A DNA stretch of 64,000 nt, taken from positions 62,001 through 126,000 of the forward strand of contig NZ_CP122961.1 of NCBI RefSeq assembly GCF_029854215.1, in the 5' to 3' direction. The stretch comes from Halomonas alkaliantarctica (GTDB lineage Bacteria > Pseudomonadota > Gammaproteobacteria > Pseudomonadales > Halomonadaceae). Position 1 is the first letter of the stretch. Every line of letters begins with the position of its first letter. Positions 46,832-57,240 of the stretch are shown in pieces. The notes under the pieces were generated by a model that worked only from the letters and a program-made list of their open reading frames with translations, searched no databases and was not told where the DNA came from. The translations under genes were made by a program, and so were the position numbers.

Positions 46832-47626
46832 ATGGCTGTAGAAATTACCTCAAAAATCGTTGGTTACCGTATCAAGCAGCAGGAACAGGCCGCGCCCGTT
46901 CCCGAGCTTCAGGATGAAAACCCGCTGACGGTGCGTATTCCTTCACGTCCGGAAGGCACCCTGGAAGCGGTATCTGAAAAGATCTCTTACGTAGGCGCGG
47001 AAGGCCGCAAGAAAGTATACCTGCTGGTGTCGTTTATGCCGGTGGAGGGCGTGATTGGCGGTAAGCGGGTGGTGATTGAGCGCCCGGTGGAGTTCTTTTT
47101 TCCATCAGGGCAGCTCTCCAGCGAGCACCAGTGGATTACCGCCACCATGCGTAGTCTCTCGCTGGCGGCTCGGGGCGGTTACGTCACCCAGGCGGTGGCG
47201 GATCTACGCAAAGTAGCCTGGGATAAAGGGCTGGTTCGCTGTGGCATGAACCGCTGGAACAAGCCAATGTTCCACGATTCGGAAGTCGCGGCGATTGCCT
47301 GGTCTATTCAGCAAATTCTTTACCGCCGCGGCTTTTTGGATCGGGATGGTAACCAGGTGCCGGTTGAGCAGTTGGTCGAACGTTATGCCCACCGTATGAC
47401 TCACGGCCATGCTTGGCAGCCCAGTGCTGAAGAAGAGGCGAATGATGTTCCCATTGAAACCGGCGCGGTAGAGCCTATTGGGGGTGATAAGGCAACGCCG
47501 GGAAAAAAGCCTGAGGGCAGTGGCCCAGCTACGGTGGGTAACTGCCCCGAGTGCCGCGGCGAACTGATCATGATGGATGGCTGCCCCACCTGCTATGCAG
47601 GCTGCGGCTGGTCAAAGTGCGGTTAG
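46832..47626 (+). CDS. nrdJb: Class II ribonucleotide reductase, subunit NrdJb
   Basis: The protein has 264 residues from ATG 46832 (GGAG seven bases upstream). It corresponds to the C-terminal part of single-chain NrdJ. The N-terminal half has TVRIPSRPEGTLEAVSEKIS. The C-terminus carries a cysteine cluster (NCPECRGELIMMDGCPTCYA, then GCGWSKCG) that gives a zinc-type site and the redox pair for NrdJa. It is 56 bases after nrdJa, and a strong terminator follows. Separation of NrdJ into two chains is known in P. aeruginosa and relatives, so this is a lineage trait and not a broken gene. Confidence 0.9.
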   Translation: MAVEITSKIVGYRIKQQEQAAPVPELQDENPLTVRIPSRPEGTLEAVSEKISYVGAEGRKKVYLLVSFMPVEGVIGGKRVVIERPVEFFFPSGQLSSEHQWITATMRSLSLAARGGYVTQAVADLRKVAWDKGLVRCGMNRWNKPMFHDSEVAAIAWSIQQILYRRGFLDRDGNQVPVEQLVERYAHRMTHGHAWQPSAEEEANDVPIETGAVEPIGGDKATPGKKPEGSGPATVGNCPECRGELIMMDGCPTCYAGCGWSKCG

Positions 47627-47649
47627 TCTTAGCTTAGACTCTTGGTTTA

Positions 47650-47682
47650 AAAAAACCGCGTGCTAACAGCACGCGGTTTTTT
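47650..47682. terminator. Bidirectional intrinsic terminator after nrdJb
   Basis: Arms of 15 bp (47650-47664 and 47668-47682) are perfectly complementary around a 3-base loop, with a GC stem flanked by A6 and T6. It lies between convergent nrdJb and the Crp/Fnr gene, whose stop codon overlaps the right arm. Confidence 0.92.
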
Positions 47683-48424
47683 ATGCCGTTTCGCATAACA
47701 GGGGGCGGACGTTGTCGGTAAGGTAGCAGTCGTCAAACTGTCCTTCGTTACTGAGGGCTTTTAAGTCAGGTATCGTCAGGCGGTGGCGATCACGAAACAC
47801 CAAACCATCTTCGCTAAGTGCGGTAAAGGTACGGCTAACATGTACCGGGCTTAGCCCTAACACATCGGCCAGCTGCTCCTGGGAGAGAGGCAGGCGGAAC
47901 TGGTTGCTAATGTCCGGGTTGGTTTGGCGCAGCCTTAGGTACATTTCATAAAGAAAATGCGCCATTTTTTGACGGGCGCTGCGTCTAGCCAAGGTGACCA
48001 GCCGCTCGGTCATTAGCGCCTGTTGGCGGCTACCGATGGCAAACATGACCGATGTCAGCGATAGCGATTGGCGGAATATTTCCAGCATACGCTTGTGCGG
48101 GAAATGGCAAATCACTCCGTCATCAATCATGCGCACATTCTCAAGACGCTCGGAGAATGCAAACTCGCGCAGTCCAATAATGTCCCCGGGTAAAAACACT
48201 TCCAGAATCTGGCGATCACCGTTTTCCAGATGGCGGTAGGAGTAGGCCCAGCCGCTTTTTAGGGTGCAGAACTCATTGGCCGGGTCGCCCATCTCCCAGA
48301 GTAGCGTGCCCGACTTAATATCGGTCGGACTCTCCTCCAGCGTCATGAGCAATCTCTTCTCATCATCGCTTAATGAACAGTAGTGATTGAAGTGCTTAAT
48401 AATACAACTTTTTTCTTGACCCAC
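47681..48424 (-). CDS. Crp/Fnr family transcriptional regulator
   Basis: The protein has 247 residues. The N-terminal cyclic-nucleotide-binding-type barrel has LLWEMGDPANEFCTLKSGWA and FLPGDIIGLREFAFS. The C-terminal helix-turn-helix has LPLSQEQLADVLGLSPVHVS. It lacks the four-Cys iron-sulphur set of Fnr at the N-terminus (only isolated Cys7 and Cys16), so oxygen sensing like Fnr is unlikely; the ligand is unknown. GTG 48424 follows GGAGGGA. A possible promoter on the minus strand is TTGTTT, 16 bases, TATAGT (about 48457-48495). Confidence 0.85.
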   Translation of the reverse strand: MGQEKSCIIKHFNHYCSLSDDEKRLLMTLEESPTDIKSGTLLWEMGDPANEFCTLKSGWAYSYRHLENGDRQILEVFLPGDIIGLREFAFSERLENVRMIDDGVICHFPHKRMLEIFRQSLSLTSVMFAIGSRQQALMTERLVTLARRSARQKMAHFLYEMYLRLRQTNPDISNQFRLPLSQEQLADVLGLSPVHVSRTFTALSEDGLVFRDRHRLTIPDLKALSNEGQFDDCYLTDNVRPLLCETA

Positions 48425-48546
48425 GACTTATCCCTCCAGCAGAGGATTGCATAATACTGCTAACTATAATCTGCTCGCCACTATAAACAATGTGGCTACC
48501 TACTGCGTTGCCCAAAGGTACCAACTAGCATGGCCATTTAGTCTGA

Positions 48547-48566
48547 GGGTGGGCGTCTGCCCACCC
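48547..48566. terminator. GC-rich hairpin after uvrA
   Basis: GGGTGGGC (48547-48554), GTCT loop, GCCCACCC (48559-48566) is a perfect 8-bp stem 18 bases past the uvrA stop on the minus strand. No T-run follows, so its strength as an intrinsic terminator is uncertain. The rest of the 160-base gap (48425-48584) holds the Crp/Fnr gene promoter region. Confidence 0.45.
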
Positions 48567-48584
48567 CGCCTTCAAAAACGAATG

Positions 48585-51431
48585 CTAGCGCTTCGTTGCG
48601 CGTTTTCCCCGTGCCAGCAGTGGCGCTAAGAACCGGCCGGTATGCGAGACTTCCTGCTTGGCGATCTGTTCAGGCGTGCCTTCGGCGATGATCTGACCGC
48701 CACCAGAGCCCCCTTCAGGGCCAAGATCAACAATCCAGTCGGCGGTTTTGATCACATCCAGGTTGTGCTCGATCACCACGATGGTATTGCCGTGATCGCG
48801 CAGACGGTGGAGTACTGTCAGCAGCTGACGAATATCCTCAAAGTGCAGCCCGGTGGTCGGCTCATCCAAAATATACAGCGTTTTACCGGTATCGCGCTTG
48901 GCGAGTTCGCGGGCGAGTTTAACCCGCTGTGCTTCGCCGCCCGAAAGCGTGGTGGCGCTCTGTCCCAAGCGGATATAGGAGAGTCCTACATCGAGCAACG
49001 TTTGCAGGCGACGGGCAATCGCCGGGACTGGGCTGAAGAATTCCAGCGCGTCTTCCACGGTCATGGCCAGCACTTCGTGGATCGTTTTACCCTTGTAGTG
49101 GATATCCAGGGTTTCGCGGTTGTAGCGCTTGCCCTTACACACGTCGCAGGGCACGTAGATATCCGGTAGGAAGTGCATCTCTACCTTGATCATCCCTTCG
49201 CCCTGGCACGCCTCGCAGCGCCCGCCTTTAACGTTAAAGCTGAATCTGCCGGGCTTATAGCCCCGGGAACGCGCTTCTTGGGTCCCCGCAAACAGCTCGC
49301 GAATCGGTGTAAAAATACCCGTATAGGTGGCCGGATTGGAGCGCGGTGTGCGGCCAATCGGGCTCTGATCGATATCGATAACTTTATCGAGCTGGTCGAG
49401 CCCTTCGATCTTCTCATAGGGCGCGGCGGTCAGCGTGGTGGCGCGGTTTAATTCGCGAGCGGCAATGGGCATCAAGGTGCCGTTGATCAGTGTCGATTTA
49501 CCCGAGCCGGAAACGCCGGTGATGGCGATAAACAGCCCCAGCGGCAGGCTCAGCGTGACGTTCTGAAGGTTGTTGCCGGTGGCGCCGCGCACGATCAACT
49601 GCTTTTCCGGATTGCCGGGGATGCGGTAGGGCGGTACGGCGATTTCCCGGGTACCGGATAAATATTGCCCTGTCAGCGAGTTGGGATTGTCCATCACGTC
49701 TTGTGGGGTGCCCTGGGCAACGATTTCACCGCCGTGGACGCCAGCGCCCGGGCCGATATCCAGCACGTGATCAGCGGCGCGAATGGCGTCTTCGTCATGC
49801 TCGACCACAATCACGGTATTGCCCAAATCGCGCAGCCGCTCAAGGGTTTTTAGCAACCGGTCGTTGTCGCGCTGGTGCAAGCCAATCGACGGCTCATCGA
49901 GAATATACATCACCCCGACCAAGCCCGCGCCAATTTGGCTGGCTAAGCGGATACGCTGGGCTTCACCGCCGGAAAGGGTATCGGCGCTGCGCTCCAGGTT
50001 GAGATAGTCCAGCCCCACATTGACCAAAAACTCTAATCGAGCGTGGATCTCATGGACGATTTTATCGGCGATCTCACCTTTGCGTCCCGGCAGGCTTAGG
50101 TCGGCAAAGTAGCGCCACGCTTCGCCAATCGGAAAGCGCACAATCTCGGCGATGTTGTGATCATCCACGTAAACATGGCGTGACTCTTTACGCAGTCGCG
50201 AGCCACTACAGGTCGCACAAGGCTGCACGGCAATATATTTGACCAGGTCATCGCGCACCATGTTGGATTCGGTTTCCCGATAGCGGCGCTGCATATTGGG
50301 CAACACGCCTTCGAAAGCATGTTCGCGGGTGACTTTACGACCGCGATCGCCCACATAGGCAAACGGAATCTGCTCGTCGCCGCTGCCGTTGAGGATAACC
50401 TCCTGATCGCGGTGGGCGAGCTCTTGCCAGGGGGTTTCCAGCTCAAAGCCATAGTGTTTGGCCAGCGCCTGGAGCTGGGTAAAGTAGTAAATATTGCGCC
50501 GATCCCAGCCTTTTATGACGCCTTCGGCAAGCGACAGCTCCGGGTGGCTGATCAGCTTGTCCGGATCGAAGTACTGCTGTACACCGAGCCCGTCGCAGGT
50601 GGGGCAGGCACCCGCCGGGTTGTTGAACGAAAACATGCGCGGCTCAAGTTCCGCCAGCGAGTAGCCGCACACCGGGCAGGCAAAGCGCGACGAAAAGGCA
50701 ATGTCTTCGCGCTCACCGTCCATAAAGTGAATCATGGCGGTGCCGTCGGCGAGATTCAGCGCGGTTTCAAAGGACTCCGCCAAGCGTTGGGCAAGGTCGT
50801 CGCGCACTTTGAAGCGGTCAACGACGACGCTGATATCGTGTTTTTTGCGCTTATCCAGCGGTGCGATGTCGTCCAGTTCCAGCACTTGACCATCGACCAG
50901 GGCGCGCACAAAGCCCTGGGCGCGCAGCTCGGCTAATAGCTGTAAATGTTCGCCTTTGCGGCCTTTGACCACCGGCGCCAACAGCATCAGCTTGGTGCCT
51001 TCGGCGAGATTCATGACCTGATCGACCATCTGCGAAATGGTCTGGGCTTCCAAGTCCTCGCCATGTTCGGGACAGCGGGGCGTCCCGGCACGGGCAAACA
51101 GCAGGCGCAGGTAGTCGTAAATTTCGGTGATGGTGCCCACGGTCGAGCGCGGGTTGTGGGAGGTGGACTTCTGCTCAATGGAGATCGCAGGTGACAGCCC
51201 TTCGATGTGATCCACATCGGGCTTTTCCATCATCGACAGGAACTGGCGCGCATAGGTGGAGAGCGATTCCACGTAGCGGCGCTGCCCCTCGGCGTAAAGG
51301 GTATCGAACGCTAACGATGATTTACCCGAGCCGGAGAGGCCGGTTATCACAATCAGCTTGTTACGGGGCAGCTCCACATCGATCTGCTTGAGGTTGTGGG
51401 TGCGGGCACCCCTGACCAGAATGCTGTCCAT
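48585..51431 (-). CDS. uvrA: Excinuclease ABC subunit A
   Basis: UvrA is the damage-recognition ATPase of nucleotide excision repair. From ATG 51431 (GAGGTG upstream) the protein has 948 residues, as in E. coli (940); the frame extends to 51566 without family match. Two ABC ATPase halves are complete: Walker [20 protein letters not shown] and [17 protein letters not shown], signatures [16 protein letters not shown] and [16 protein letters not shown]. Zinc-finger cysteines are present (CPVCG/CPTCDG and [16 protein letters not shown]). No clear LexA box was seen in the uvrA-yajR gap (51432-51614). Confidence 0.97.
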   Translation of the reverse strand: MDSILVRGARTHNLKQIDVELPRNKLIVITGLSGSGKSSLAFDTLYAEGQRRYVESLSTYARQFLSMMEKPDVDHIEGLSPAISIEQKSTSHNPRSTVGTITEIYDYLRLLFARAGTPRCPEHGEDLEAQTISQMVDQVMNLAEGTKLMLLAPVVKGRKGEHLQLLAELRAQGFVRALVDGQVLELDDIAPLDKRKKHDISVVVDRFKVRDDLAQRLAESFETALNLADGTAMIHFMDGEREDIAFSSRFACPVCGYSLAELEPRMFSFNNPAGACPTCDGLGVQQYFDPDKLISHPELSLAEGVIKGWDRRNIYYFTQLQALAKHYGFELETPWQELAHRDQEVILNGSGDEQIPFAYVGDRGRKVTREHAFEGVLPNMQRRYRETESNMVRDDLVKYIAVQPCATCSGSRLRKESRHVYVDDHNIAEIVRFPIGEAWRYFADLSLPGRKGEIADKIVHEIHARLEFLVNVGLDYLNLERSADTLSGGEAQRIRLASQIGAGLVGVMYILDEPSIGLHQRDNDRLLKTLERLRDLGNTVIVVEHDEDAIRAADHVLDIGPGAGVHGGEIVAQGTPQDVMDNPNSLTGQYLSGTREIAVPPYRIPGNPEKQLIVRGATGNNLQNVTLSLPLGLFIAITGVSGSGKSTLINGTLMPIAARELNRATTLTAAPYEKIEGLDQLDKVIDIDQSPIGRTPRSNPATYTGIFTPIRELFAGTQEARSRGYKPGRFSFNVKGGRCEACQGEGMIKVEMHFLPDIYVPCDVCKGKRYNRETLDIHYKGKTIHEVLAMTVEDALEFFSPVPAIARRLQTLLDVGLSYIRLGQSATTLSGGEAQRVKLARELAKRDTGKTLYILDEPTTGLHFEDIRQLLTVLHRLRDHGNTIVVIEHNLDVIKTADWIVDLGPEGGSGGGQIIAEGTPEQIAKQEVSHTGRFLAPLLARGKRATKR

Positions 51432-51614
51432 CAACACCTCGAATCGCGCGGCAAAAGCGCGATTATACGTTTGTCGGCACCCTCCCGGCAAAACAGCTTT
51501 CATAACCTGCGGCAACTCGCGACGTTTCCAGCGCCAGCCCAAACCGCTAGAATAGCGGATTGTCACAATTCACACTGACTCACCACATGCTTAACCACCA
51601 TATAAAAGGGCATT

Positions 51615-52994
51615 ATGCGCAAGGTTTCCGCACTATTGCTGGCCTCTGAACGACGTGCGATCAGTGGTTTGGCCGGGCTTTATGCATCGCGCATGCTGGG
51701 TCTGTTTATGGTGCTGCCGGTGTTGGCACTGTATGCCGACACTCTTGAGGGTTCGACCCCGCTGCTAGTGGGCGTGGCGCTGGGTGTTTATGGGTTAACC
51801 CAGGCAACGCTGCAAATCCCGTTTGGTTTACTCTCTGACCGCATTGGTCGTAAGCGGGTGATTGCCATAGGGCTGGTAATTTTTGCATTCGGTAGCGTGA
51901 TCGCGGCGCTCTCCGATAGCATTGCCGGCGTTATCGCTGGGCGAGCGCTGCAGGGCTGTGGCGCCGTAGCCGCGGCTATTATGGCACTGCTGGCGGATCA
52001 AACCCGTGAGGAGGTGCGCACCGCCGCCATGGCGACCATTGGGCTGTCTATTGGCGTGTCGTTTGCGATTGCCATGGTGCTGGGGCCGTGGCTTGCCGCC
52101 TGGGCGGGACTGGCCGGGGTGTTCTGGTTTACTGCACTGCTAACGCTGGTGGGGCTGCTAGTACTGTGGCGCTGGGTGCCTTCAGCGCCGCGCCGAAGGC
52201 GTCACCGTGACGTGGGCATGGACCGCCAGCAGTTTAAGAGCGTGATAACCCGCCCTGATTTATGGCGGTTGGATGTGTCGATTTTTGCCCTGCACTTAGT
52301 GCTGATGGCGATATTTGTGGCGGTACCTTTTCGCCTGCTGAACGCCGGTGTGGCGATTGAGTATCATGGGCTGGCGTATCTTGGCATTATGGCGCTATCG
52401 TTTGTTGCTATGGTGCCGCTGATTATTGTGGCTGAGAAGCAGCAGCGCATGCGCTTGATGTGTTTGGCAGCGATCGGCGCTATTGTGCTGAGTTTGGCGG
52501 GGCTGGGGTTGCCACTCTTGCCAAGCTACTGGCTGTTTGTATGGCTGTTTGTGTTCTTCACCGGCTTTAATCTGCTAGAAGCGACGCTACCTTCCATGCT
52601 CAGTAAACTTGCCCCGGCGGGCGCCAAAGGAACTGCGATGGGGGTGTACTCCACCAGCCAATTTTTAGGCGCTTTTTTAGGCGGTACGCTAGGTGGCTTG
52701 CTGGCTCACTATGGCGGTCTCAATGCGGTCTTCATTGGCTGTGCTGGTCTGGCGCTATGCTGGTGGATCGCTATGTGGTGGATGCCCGCACCTCCACCAC
52801 TCTCCAGCGAAGTGGTGGCGCTACACGAGACCCAGGCCGATGCGCTCGACCTGTTGATGGAGCACTTAGCCGATGTGGTCGGCGTGGAAGATGTCATGGT
52901 GGTGCCGGAAGAGCGTTTGGTCTATTTAAAGGTGAACCGACAGCAGCTTGATCAGGCAGCGTTGAACAAGCTAATGGCACCCCCAAAATCATAA
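51615..52994 (+). CDS. MFS transporter, YajR type
   Basis: The protein has 459 residues with 12 transmembrane helices. MFS motif A is present (LLSDRIGRKRVIAIGLVIFA), as is ASRMLGLFMVLPVLALYADT at the start, typical of YajR. The C-terminal about 65 residues form a small soluble domain (HLADVVGVEDVMVVPEERLV, ending in NRQQLDQAALNKLM), matching the ferredoxin-like YAM domain that marks YajR. The substrate is unknown in the family. It is divergent from uvrA and upstream of ssb, an order seen in other gammaproteobacteria. Confidence 0.88.
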   Translation: MRKVSALLLASERRAISGLAGLYASRMLGLFMVLPVLALYADTLEGSTPLLVGVALGVYGLTQATLQIPFGLLSDRIGRKRVIAIGLVIFAFGSVIAALSDSIAGVIAGRALQGCGAVAAAIMALLADQTREEVRTAAMATIGLSIGVSFAIAMVLGPWLAAWAGLAGVFWFTALLTLVGLLVLWRWVPSAPRRRRHRDVGMDRQQFKSVITRPDLWRLDVSIFALHLVLMAIFVAVPFRLLNAGVAIEYHGLAYLGIMALSFVAMVPLIIVAEKQQRMRLMCLAAIGAIVLSLAGLGLPLLPSYWLFVWLFVFFTGFNLLEATLPSMLSKLAPAGAKGTAMGVYSTSQFLGAFLGGTLGGLLAHYGGLNAVFIGCAGLALCWWIAMWWMPAPPPLSSEVVALHETQADALDLLMEHLADVVGVEDVMVVPEERLVYLKVNRQQLDQAALNKLMAPPKS

Positions 52995-53066
52995 TCCAGC
53001 CGTGCCAATGAAGTGTGGCGGCGGTTGGCAATAAACTCTACATGACAGCTATTAAAGGAGCGCCTT

Positions 53067-53714
53067 ATGGCTCGCGGCATTAACAAGGTCATTCTGATTG
53101 GCAACCTCGGGCAGGATCCAGAGGTGCGTTTCACCCCCAGCGGCACCGCCGTGGCCAATTTAAATCTGGCCACCACCGATACCTGGATGGATCGTCAGAG
53201 CGGCCAGCGCCAAGAGCGCACCGAATGGCACCGTGTGGTGATGTTCAATAAAACCGCCGAAATCGCCCAGCAGTACCTGAAAAAAGGCTCCAAAGTCTAT
53301 ATTGAAGGGCGCCTGCAAACCCGCAAATGGCAGGATCAAAACGGGCAGGATCGCTACTCGACGGAAATCGTCGCCAACGATATGCAGATGCTTGACGGTC
53401 GTAGTGGTGACTTCCAAGGCGGCGGCGCTCCGCAAAATAACTATTCCCAGGACGCTCCTCAGAACGCCCCCCAGAATGCACCCGTTCAAAATAATCCTGC
53501 CGCTAATAACCACAGCGGCTATCCTCCTCAGGGTGGCGCGCCCCAAGGTGGCAACAACTACACCGGTGGGCAGAGCCCGCAGCAGCCTCCTCGCCCCGCG
53601 CAGCCAGCGCCGCAGCAGGGCAACCAAGCTCCCCCGCCCAACCAGCAGAACAGTAGCTACGGCGCCCCGGATCCGGGTAACTTCGACGATTTCGACGATG
53701 AGATCCCATTCTGA
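53067..53714 (+). CDS. ssb: Single-stranded DNA-binding protein
   Basis: SSB coats single-stranded DNA during replication and repair. The protein has 215 residues. The OB-fold covers about residues 1-110 ([60 protein letters not shown]). A long Gln/Pro/Asn/Gly-rich linker follows. The acidic partner-binding tip DDFDDEIPF is intact. The linker is somewhat longer than in E. coli SSB (178 residues). The SD is AAAGGAG. Confidence 0.97.
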   Translation: MARGINKVILIGNLGQDPEVRFTPSGTAVANLNLATTDTWMDRQSGQRQERTEWHRVVMFNKTAEIAQQYLKKGSKVYIEGRLQTRKWQDQNGQDRYSTEIVANDMQMLDGRSGDFQGGGAPQNNYSQDAPQNAPQNAPVQNNPAANNHSGYPPQGGAPQGGNNYTGGQSPQQPPRPAQPAPQQGNQAPPPNQQNSSYGAPDPGNFDDFDDEIPF

Positions 53715-53766
53715 GCGTGCTATTCGTTGCGCAGCGTGGAAGTAAGCGTGATAAGGGAGGGGTGTC

Positions 53767-54657
53767 TTGAAGCTGTTAATTCTGGATGCCGGACACTGCC
53801 TAAGCTTGGCACTGGCCCGGGAAGCAAGCCGTCGTGCCGATACAGAGTTGGTCATCGAGCAAGGAACGACCATCACACCGTCGCGCCTTGAGGCGATAGC
53901 CCCTGACGCCGTGATTATTCCACCGTTGGCCCACCCACTGAACATGGCGCCAGCGGACGTAACGGCTCATGCCGATGCGGTAGATATCTGTTTGGATGCC
54001 TGTCAGTCGCAAGACGTGGCGTTGGTATGGTGTGTCTCCGATCAGCTTTACGAAGACGGTTTTGAAATTCCCATCGACGAGCATGTGGTGCCTGCGCCGC
54101 GGGATGACAGCTTGCGGCGCCTGGTGCAGACCGGCAACCGCATTCGTGCGGAGTTTCAGCGTCATTTGATTGTGCGTTTAGGCCCGCTGTTTGCGCTGGA
54201 AGGCAGCCATGCGTGGCTAAATGACATCATCGGTCACTTGGTGCACGGTAAGGCGGTGCGCGCTGCGGAGGATGTGATTTTTTGCCCGACCTCCGCGGAT
54301 GCCGTCGCCATGGCGCTGATTGGCATGCTACAGCAGCAGGTCAGCGGTGCTGAGGCCTGGGGGTCTTATCATCTGGCTGGCACCGAACCGGTCAGCGCCT
54401 TTACCTTTACTTCCATGGTGCGCACCCAGCTGTTAACGCACCTTGAGGGGCGCGGCGAGCAGATTACTCTGGGAGAGGTTCAGCCGCTTAAACACCATCA
54501 TGATGCTAAGCTGCGGCGCGTTTTGAACTGCCGACGTGTGCTGGACGTGTTTGGCGTCCATCAGAAACCGTGGCGGTTGGAGGCTGGCCGTATGTTAGAT
54601 GCGTGGTGTTTAACCCGTGAAAGTAACCGTGTCAGCGATACAGGAGCGTCGGCTTGA
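53767..54657 (+). CDS. NAD-binding sugar-epimerase/reductase-like protein
   Basis: The protein has 296 residues with a TTG start after GGGAGGGG. The fold looks like the extended SDR/RmlD group: a beta strand (MKLLILDAGHCLSLALAREA) without the full GxxGxxG, CVSDQLYEDGFEIPIDEHVV and RHLIVRLGPLFALEGSHAWL, and a later SYHLAGTEPVSAFTFTSMV that resembles the substrate domain of dTDP-dehydrorhamnose reductase. The canonical YxxxK is not evident, so catalysis is uncertain. It is coupled to the next acyltransferase gene through TTGA. Confidence 0.65.
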   Translation: MKLLILDAGHCLSLALAREASRRADTELVIEQGTTITPSRLEAIAPDAVIIPPLAHPLNMAPADVTAHADAVDICLDACQSQDVALVWCVSDQLYEDGFEIPIDEHVVPAPRDDSLRRLVQTGNRIRAEFQRHLIVRLGPLFALEGSHAWLNDIIGHLVHGKAVRAAEDVIFCPTSADAVAMALIGMLQQQVSGAEAWGSYHLAGTEPVSAFTFTSMVRTQLLTHLEGRGEQITLGEVQPLKHHHDAKLRRVLNCRRVLDVFGVHQKPWRLEAGRMLDAWCLTRESNRVSDTGASA

Positions 54658-55388
54658 TAAATGTGGTTCGCAGCTTGGTTTTTTATGCCGGCTATTTTTT
54701 TGCCATGCTAATGATCGGCATTCTGTTCCTGCCCATTGCGCCGTTTCTTCCGCTGTCTGGCCGCTACCGCTTACTCAATTTGTATAACTACTTTTTGATG
54801 GTGTGGTTTCGTATTGCCTGTGGAGTGCGCTACGACATCCAAGGGCGGGAAAATCTGCCAAGTGGCCCCTGTGTGATTCAAGCCAACCACCAGTGTGAGT
54901 GGGAAACCGTGTTTCTGCAGGTCATGAAACCACCGGTATGTACCGTTTTGAAGCGCGAGCTACTGCGCTTGCCGATCTTTGGCTGGGGTTTGCGTCTGCT
55001 TCGCCCAATCAGCCTAGATCGCTCCAAACCGGCGCGAGCGATGAAGCAAGTGCTTACACAGGGCGTCGAGCGTTTGGGGACAGGGCTTTCGGTGCTGATT
55101 TTTCCAGAAGGGACGCGGGTAGATCCCGGCGTCCGTAAACGCTATAACAAAAGCGGCAGCGTGGTGGCGTGTCGTGCGGGGGTGCCGGTTCTGCCAGTGG
55201 CCCACAACGCCGGCGAGCGCTGGCCAGGGCGCCACTGGGTCAAACGGCCAGGCGTACTGCGTGTGCGTATTGGTAAGCCGATTGAGACGGACGGGCGCAT
55301 GCCTGATGAAGTGCTTGCAGACGTCGAGGCGTGGATCGAAGCGCAGCTACAAGAAATATCTGATGTCCCGCGGCCTACCTCTCGGTAA
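54654..55388 (+). CDS. 1-acyl-sn-glycerol-3-phosphate acyltransferase (PlsC family)
   Basis: PlsC-type enzymes make phosphatidic acid in membrane lipid synthesis. The protein has 244 residues with a TTG start overlapping the preceding stop. An N-terminal membrane segment (VFYAGYFFAMLMIGILFLPI) is followed by motif I NHQCEWET (HX4E instead of HX4D), a variant seen in a branch of this family, and by motif III IFPEGTRV. The C-terminal GVPVLPVAHNAGERWPGRHW is also typical. A terminator follows. Close to fabB and fabA, it fits a lipid-related neighbourhood. Confidence 0.88.
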   Translation: MINVVRSLVFYAGYFFAMLMIGILFLPIAPFLPLSGRYRLLNLYNYFLMVWFRIACGVRYDIQGRENLPSGPCVIQANHQCEWETVFLQVMKPPVCTVLKRELLRLPIFGWGLRLLRPISLDRSKPARAMKQVLTQGVERLGTGLSVLIFPEGTRVDPGVRKRYNKSGSVVACRAGVPVLPVAHNAGERWPGRHWVKRPGVLRVRIGKPIETDGRMPDEVLADVEAWIEAQLQEISDVPRPTSR

Positions 55389-55438
55389 CCGCCTTATGTT
55401 TATCCGCCAGGGTTTGTAATTAAAAACGCTTGTAAATG

Positions 55439-55466
55439 AAAACGGCGCCCATTGGGCGCCGTTTTT
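55439..55466. terminator. Bidirectional intrinsic terminator between plsC-like gene and fabB
   Basis: AAAACGGCGCCC (55439-55450), ATT loop, GGGCGCCGTTTT (55454-55465) is a perfect 12-bp stem with T-rich flanks on both strands. It lies between convergent genes. Confidence 0.9.
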
Positions 55467-55493
55467 ATGCTCATCATACGAGTAGTCGTAGCG

Positions 55494-56711
55494 TTAGTCG
55501 TTAAGACGTTGGAAGACTAAGCACGCATTAGTGCCGCCAAAGCCGAAGCTGTTAGATAAGGCACGATCGATCGTCACGCCATCGCGGCGTTCGGTGACAA
55601 TATCAAAGCCATCGGCCTGCTCATCCAAATCGGTGATATTCGCCGAGGCGGCAACAAAGTTGTTTTGCATCATCAGCAGCGAATAGATCGCTTCCTGCAC
55701 ACCGGTAGCCCCGAGGGAGTGGCCGGTGAGCGATTTGGTCGAGCTCATCGCAGGCGTTGTATTGCCAAACACTTCACGTATTGCTTTGAGCTCGGCAACA
55801 TCGCCCACGGGCGTCGAGGTGCCGTGGGTGTTGATGTAGTCGATAGCGCCATCGACTGTTGCCATCGCCTGGCGCATGCACCTCATAGCACCTTCACCTG
55901 AAGGGGCAACCATATCATGGCCGTCAGAGGTAGCGCCGTAGCCCACCAGTTCGCCATAGATCTTGGCACCGCGGGCTTTGGCGTGCTCAAGCTCTTCTAA
56001 CACCAGCATGCCACCGCCTCCGGCGATAACAAAGCCATCGCGCGCTTGGTCGTAAGGGCGCGAAGCCTGCTCAGGGGTGTCGTTGTAGTGGGTCGAGAGC
56101 GCACCCATGGCATCAAACAGGCAAGAGAGAGTCCAGTGCTCTTCTTCGCCGCCACCGGCAAACACCACATCCTGCTTGTTTAGCTGAATTTGCTCCATCG
56201 CGCTGCCAATACAGTGTGCTGAGGTCGCACAGGCAGAAGAGATAGAGTAATTGATGCCTTTGATTTTAAAAGGCGTTGCCAAGCACGCTGAAACGGTGCT
56301 GCCCATTGTCCGGGTGACGCGATAAGGGCCAACGCGGCGTAGCCCTTTTTCACGCAATATGTCGGCTGCTTCAACCTGGTTAGCGCTTGAAGCACCGCCG
56401 GAGCCGGCAATAAGCCCTGTGCGCTCGTTGGAGACCTGCTCTTCGCTCAGCCCTGCATCTTCGATGGCCTGAGCCATAGAAACATACGCATAGGCCGCAG
56501 CATCGCCCATAAAGCGGCGCAGTTTGCGGTCAATAAGAGCGTCAAGATCAATATCGACACTACCCGCGACATGGCTACGGAAGCCTCGTTCGGCATACTC
56601 TTCTTTAAAACGAATACCACTACGCCCAGTTTTGAGCGCGTCCAGGACCTGTCGTTGGTCGTTACCAAGGCACGATACGATGCCAAGGCCGGTGACTACC
56701 ACTCGTCGCAT
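55494..56711 (-). CDS. fabB: 3-oxoacyl-[acyl-carrier-protein] synthase I FabB
   Basis: FabB elongates acyl chains and is needed for unsaturated fatty acid synthesis. From ATG 56711 (GGAGG upstream) the protein has 405 residues, as in E. coli (406); the frame is open to 56795 inside fabA's end. Catalytic Cys is in [20 protein letters not shown], and the two histidines are in [12 protein letters not shown] and [14 protein letters not shown]. It ends [15 protein letters not shown]. It follows fabA by 13 bases, the conserved fabA-fabB operon of many gammaproteobacteria. Confidence 0.97.
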   Translation of the reverse strand: MRRVVVTGLGIVSCLGNDQRQVLDALKTGRSGIRFKEEYAERGFRSHVAGSVDIDLDALIDRKLRRFMGDAAAYAYVSMAQAIEDAGLSEEQVSNERTGLIAGSGGASSANQVEAADILREKGLRRVGPYRVTRTMGSTVSACLATPFKIKGINYSISSACATSAHCIGSAMEQIQLNKQDVVFAGGGEEEHWTLSCLFDAMGALSTHYNDTPEQASRPYDQARDGFVIAGGGGMLVLEELEHAKARGAKIYGELVGYGATSDGHDMVAPSGEGAMRCMRQAMATVDGAIDYINTHGTSTPVGDVAELKAIREVFGNTTPAMSSTKSLTGHSLGATGVQEAIYSLLMMQNNFVAASANITDLDEQADGFDIVTERRDGVTIDRALSNSFGFGGTNACLVFQRLND

Positions 56712-56724
56712 GGGAGCCTCCTGT

Positions 56725-57240
56725 TCAGAAATTCGCAGTGGAGGTAAATAGGCCAACGCGCAGATCATTAGCCTGATAGATGTCGCGTCCGTCAACGGTG
56801 ACTGTACCGTCGGCGATACCCAAGATAAGACGTCGGGTAATAATACGCTTAATATTAATGCTATAGGTCACTTTTTGTGCATCAGGCAGAATCTGTCCGC
56901 TGAATTTAACTTCGCCGCAGCCAAGCGCACGTCCGCGTCCTGGGTGGCCTAGCCAGCCCAAATAAAACCCAACGAGCTGCCACATAGCGTCTAATCCTAA
57001 ACAGCCAGGCATGACGGGGTCGCCGGGAAAGTGGCAATCAAAGAACCACAAGTCAGGCGTGATATCCAGCTCGGCGATCAGTTCGCCCTTGCCGTGCTCA
57101 CCGCCTTCTTCGTGAATGTGCTTGATGCGATCAAGCATCAGCATGTTAGGAGCCGGGAGCTGTGCATTGCCGGGGCCGAATAGCTCGCCGCGGGAGCAGG
57201 CCAGCAGTTCTTCGCGATCAAAGGAATGTTGCTTGGTCAC
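56725..57240 (-). CDS. fabA: 3-hydroxydecanoyl-ACP dehydratase/isomerase FabA
   Basis: FabA dehydrates 3-hydroxydecanoyl-ACP and isomerises it to the cis-3 form, the entry to unsaturated fatty acids. The protein has 171 residues. The active-site His and Asp are in [20 protein letters not shown] and the following [14 protein letters not shown]. The GTG start at 57240 aligns with the E. coli start. The upstream 277 bases (57241-57517) to the divergent GGDEF-EAL gene contain a 7-bp inverted repeat (GGCAGCT/AGCTGCC, about 57369-57391). No clear FabR or FadR site was recognised. Confidence 0.96.
   Translation of the reverse strand: MTKQHSFDREELLACSRGELFGPGNAQLPAPNMLMLDRIKHIHEEGGEHGKGELIAELDITPDLWFFDCHFPGDPVMPGCLGLDAMWQLVGFYLGWLGHPGRGRALGCGEVKFSGQILPDAQKVTYSINIKRIITRRLILGIADGTVTVDGRDIYQANDLRVGLFTSTANF

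Noticed and set aside
48447..48629. 60-codon plus-strand frame between the Crp/Fnr gene and uvrA
   Set aside because: It runs through the uvrA-side hairpin into the uvrA end, with no SD or recognisable family.
51432..51614. LexA (SOS) box upstream of uvrA
   Set aside because: No CTG-N10-CAG with acceptable spacing and AT core was found in the divergent region.
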